In this document: in pieces, positions 6,772-7,132 of the stretch
How positions within the stretch are numbered: the stretch's first letter is position 1
How the letters are laid out: the number at the start of each line of letters is the position of its first letter
Assembly: GCA_964573885.1 (NCBI GenBank)
Contig: CAZNLL010000165.1
Location: 1-7,132, forward strand
Source of the DNA: CAZNLL01 sp964573885
Lineage (GTDB): Bacteria > Desulfobacterota > DSM-4660 > Desulfatiglandales > Desulfatiglandaceae
Reading direction: 5' to 3'
DNA: 7,132 bases
Position numbers and translations under genes: made by a program
Notes under the pieces: model-generated
The model's input: the letters and a program-made list of their open reading frames with translations, nothing else
Databases searched by the model: none
What the model was told of the DNA's origin: nothing

Positions 6772-7132
6772 TTCTGTTCTTCCGCCTTTTGGATGATTTG
6801 ATCCAGATGCTCGGGGGTGATACCGACAGCGTTAACAAGTGCCGTATTTGATGAGGCCGCATCGATGACGCTGTAAAGCTCAATGAACTCTTCCTCTGTA
6901 AGGCCTAAGGCTTTTAATCGGCCCGTGAAAGCGTAAATGCAGGTCGGGCAATTATTCATGATGGCAACAGTGAGGTAGACCATGAGTTTGGATTGCAGAT
7001 CTAATTTGGTGTCGCCTAATATGAAGGAGAATTTATCAACCACTATCTTGAGATATTCGGGCTTGTGAGCAAGGGCACGCCAAGTAGGCGCCGCCACCCG
7101 ACCCATAAGAGAGTTTATGCGATCATAAAGTG
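6768..7132 (-). CDS. Carboxymuconolactone decarboxylase/AhpD-like protein, 5' end beyond window
   Basis: A small all-helical protein of the carboxymuconolactone decarboxylase fold, the family of the alkylhydroperoxidase AhpD. The first Met in the window is at 7106 (112 residues to the stop). The frame stays open upstream to the edge, reading LYDRINSL before that Met, which resembles family N-termini, and no ribosome site precedes 7106. I therefore treat it as cut by the window edge. The family features are ALAHKPEYL (11-19 from Met 7106), the helix leading into NNCPTC with Cys53 and Cys56, and the following LGLTEEEF. The CxxC could be redox active. The Glu 12 residues before the first Cys and the His four after the second, which form the AhpD proton relay, are Leu41 and Phe60 here. 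AhpD-type peroxidase chemistry is thus doubtful. It overlaps the serpin start by 4 nt (ATGA). No signal peptide is visible in the portion present. Confidence 0.85.
   Translation of the reverse strand, partial: LYDRINSLMGRVAAPTWRALAHKPEYLKIVVDKFSFILGDTKLDLQSKLMVYLTVAIMNNCPTCIYAFTGRLKALGLTEEEFIELYSVIDAASSNTALVNAVGITPEHLDQIIQKAEEQK

Overview
The window is a densely packed bacterial segment in which every gene I can support lies on the minus strand, so it reads from position 7132 down to 1. It is GC-rich and the only intergenic space is 93 bp. Gram-negative features (a signal-peptide-bearing serpin, and a paired DUF2868/DUF3482 module that I know mainly from Proteobacteria) suggest a proteobacterium or a deltaproteobacterial (Desulfobacterota-like) lineage. 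This is inference from gene content, and no rRNA or taxonomic marker is present.

First unit (7132-5179): a carboxymuconolactone decarboxylase/AhpD-like protein, cut by the right edge, overlaps by 4 nt the start of an exported serpin protease inhibitor. The serpin has a textbook inhibitory hinge. It also has an unusual inserted helical hairpin of about 60 residues and a long reactive loop. A small hairpin plus T-tract just after the serpin stop looks like a terminator.

Intergenic region (5178-5086): this holds the terminator, a possible sigma70-type promoter, and a perfect 7-bp hairpin with a GNRA-type tetraloop at the predicted start of the next transcript.

Second unit (5085-1): a polytopic DUF2868 membrane protein, a P-loop GTPase with a C-terminal DUF3482 region, and a P2-type (calcium-pump-like) cation ATPase. 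The three genes overlap by 8 nt and 4 nt, which implies one translationally coupled operon. The GTPase is broken by an apparent single-base deletion at about 3120, and restoring one base gives a continuous protein of 471 residues. The ATPase runs off the left edge after 684 residues, lacking its C-terminal membrane half.

The most interesting biology is the coupling of an uncharacterised membrane-protein/GTPase pair to an ion pump, which suggests a GTPase-controlled transport or membrane-stress module. The serpin/AhpD-like pair is the second point of interest.
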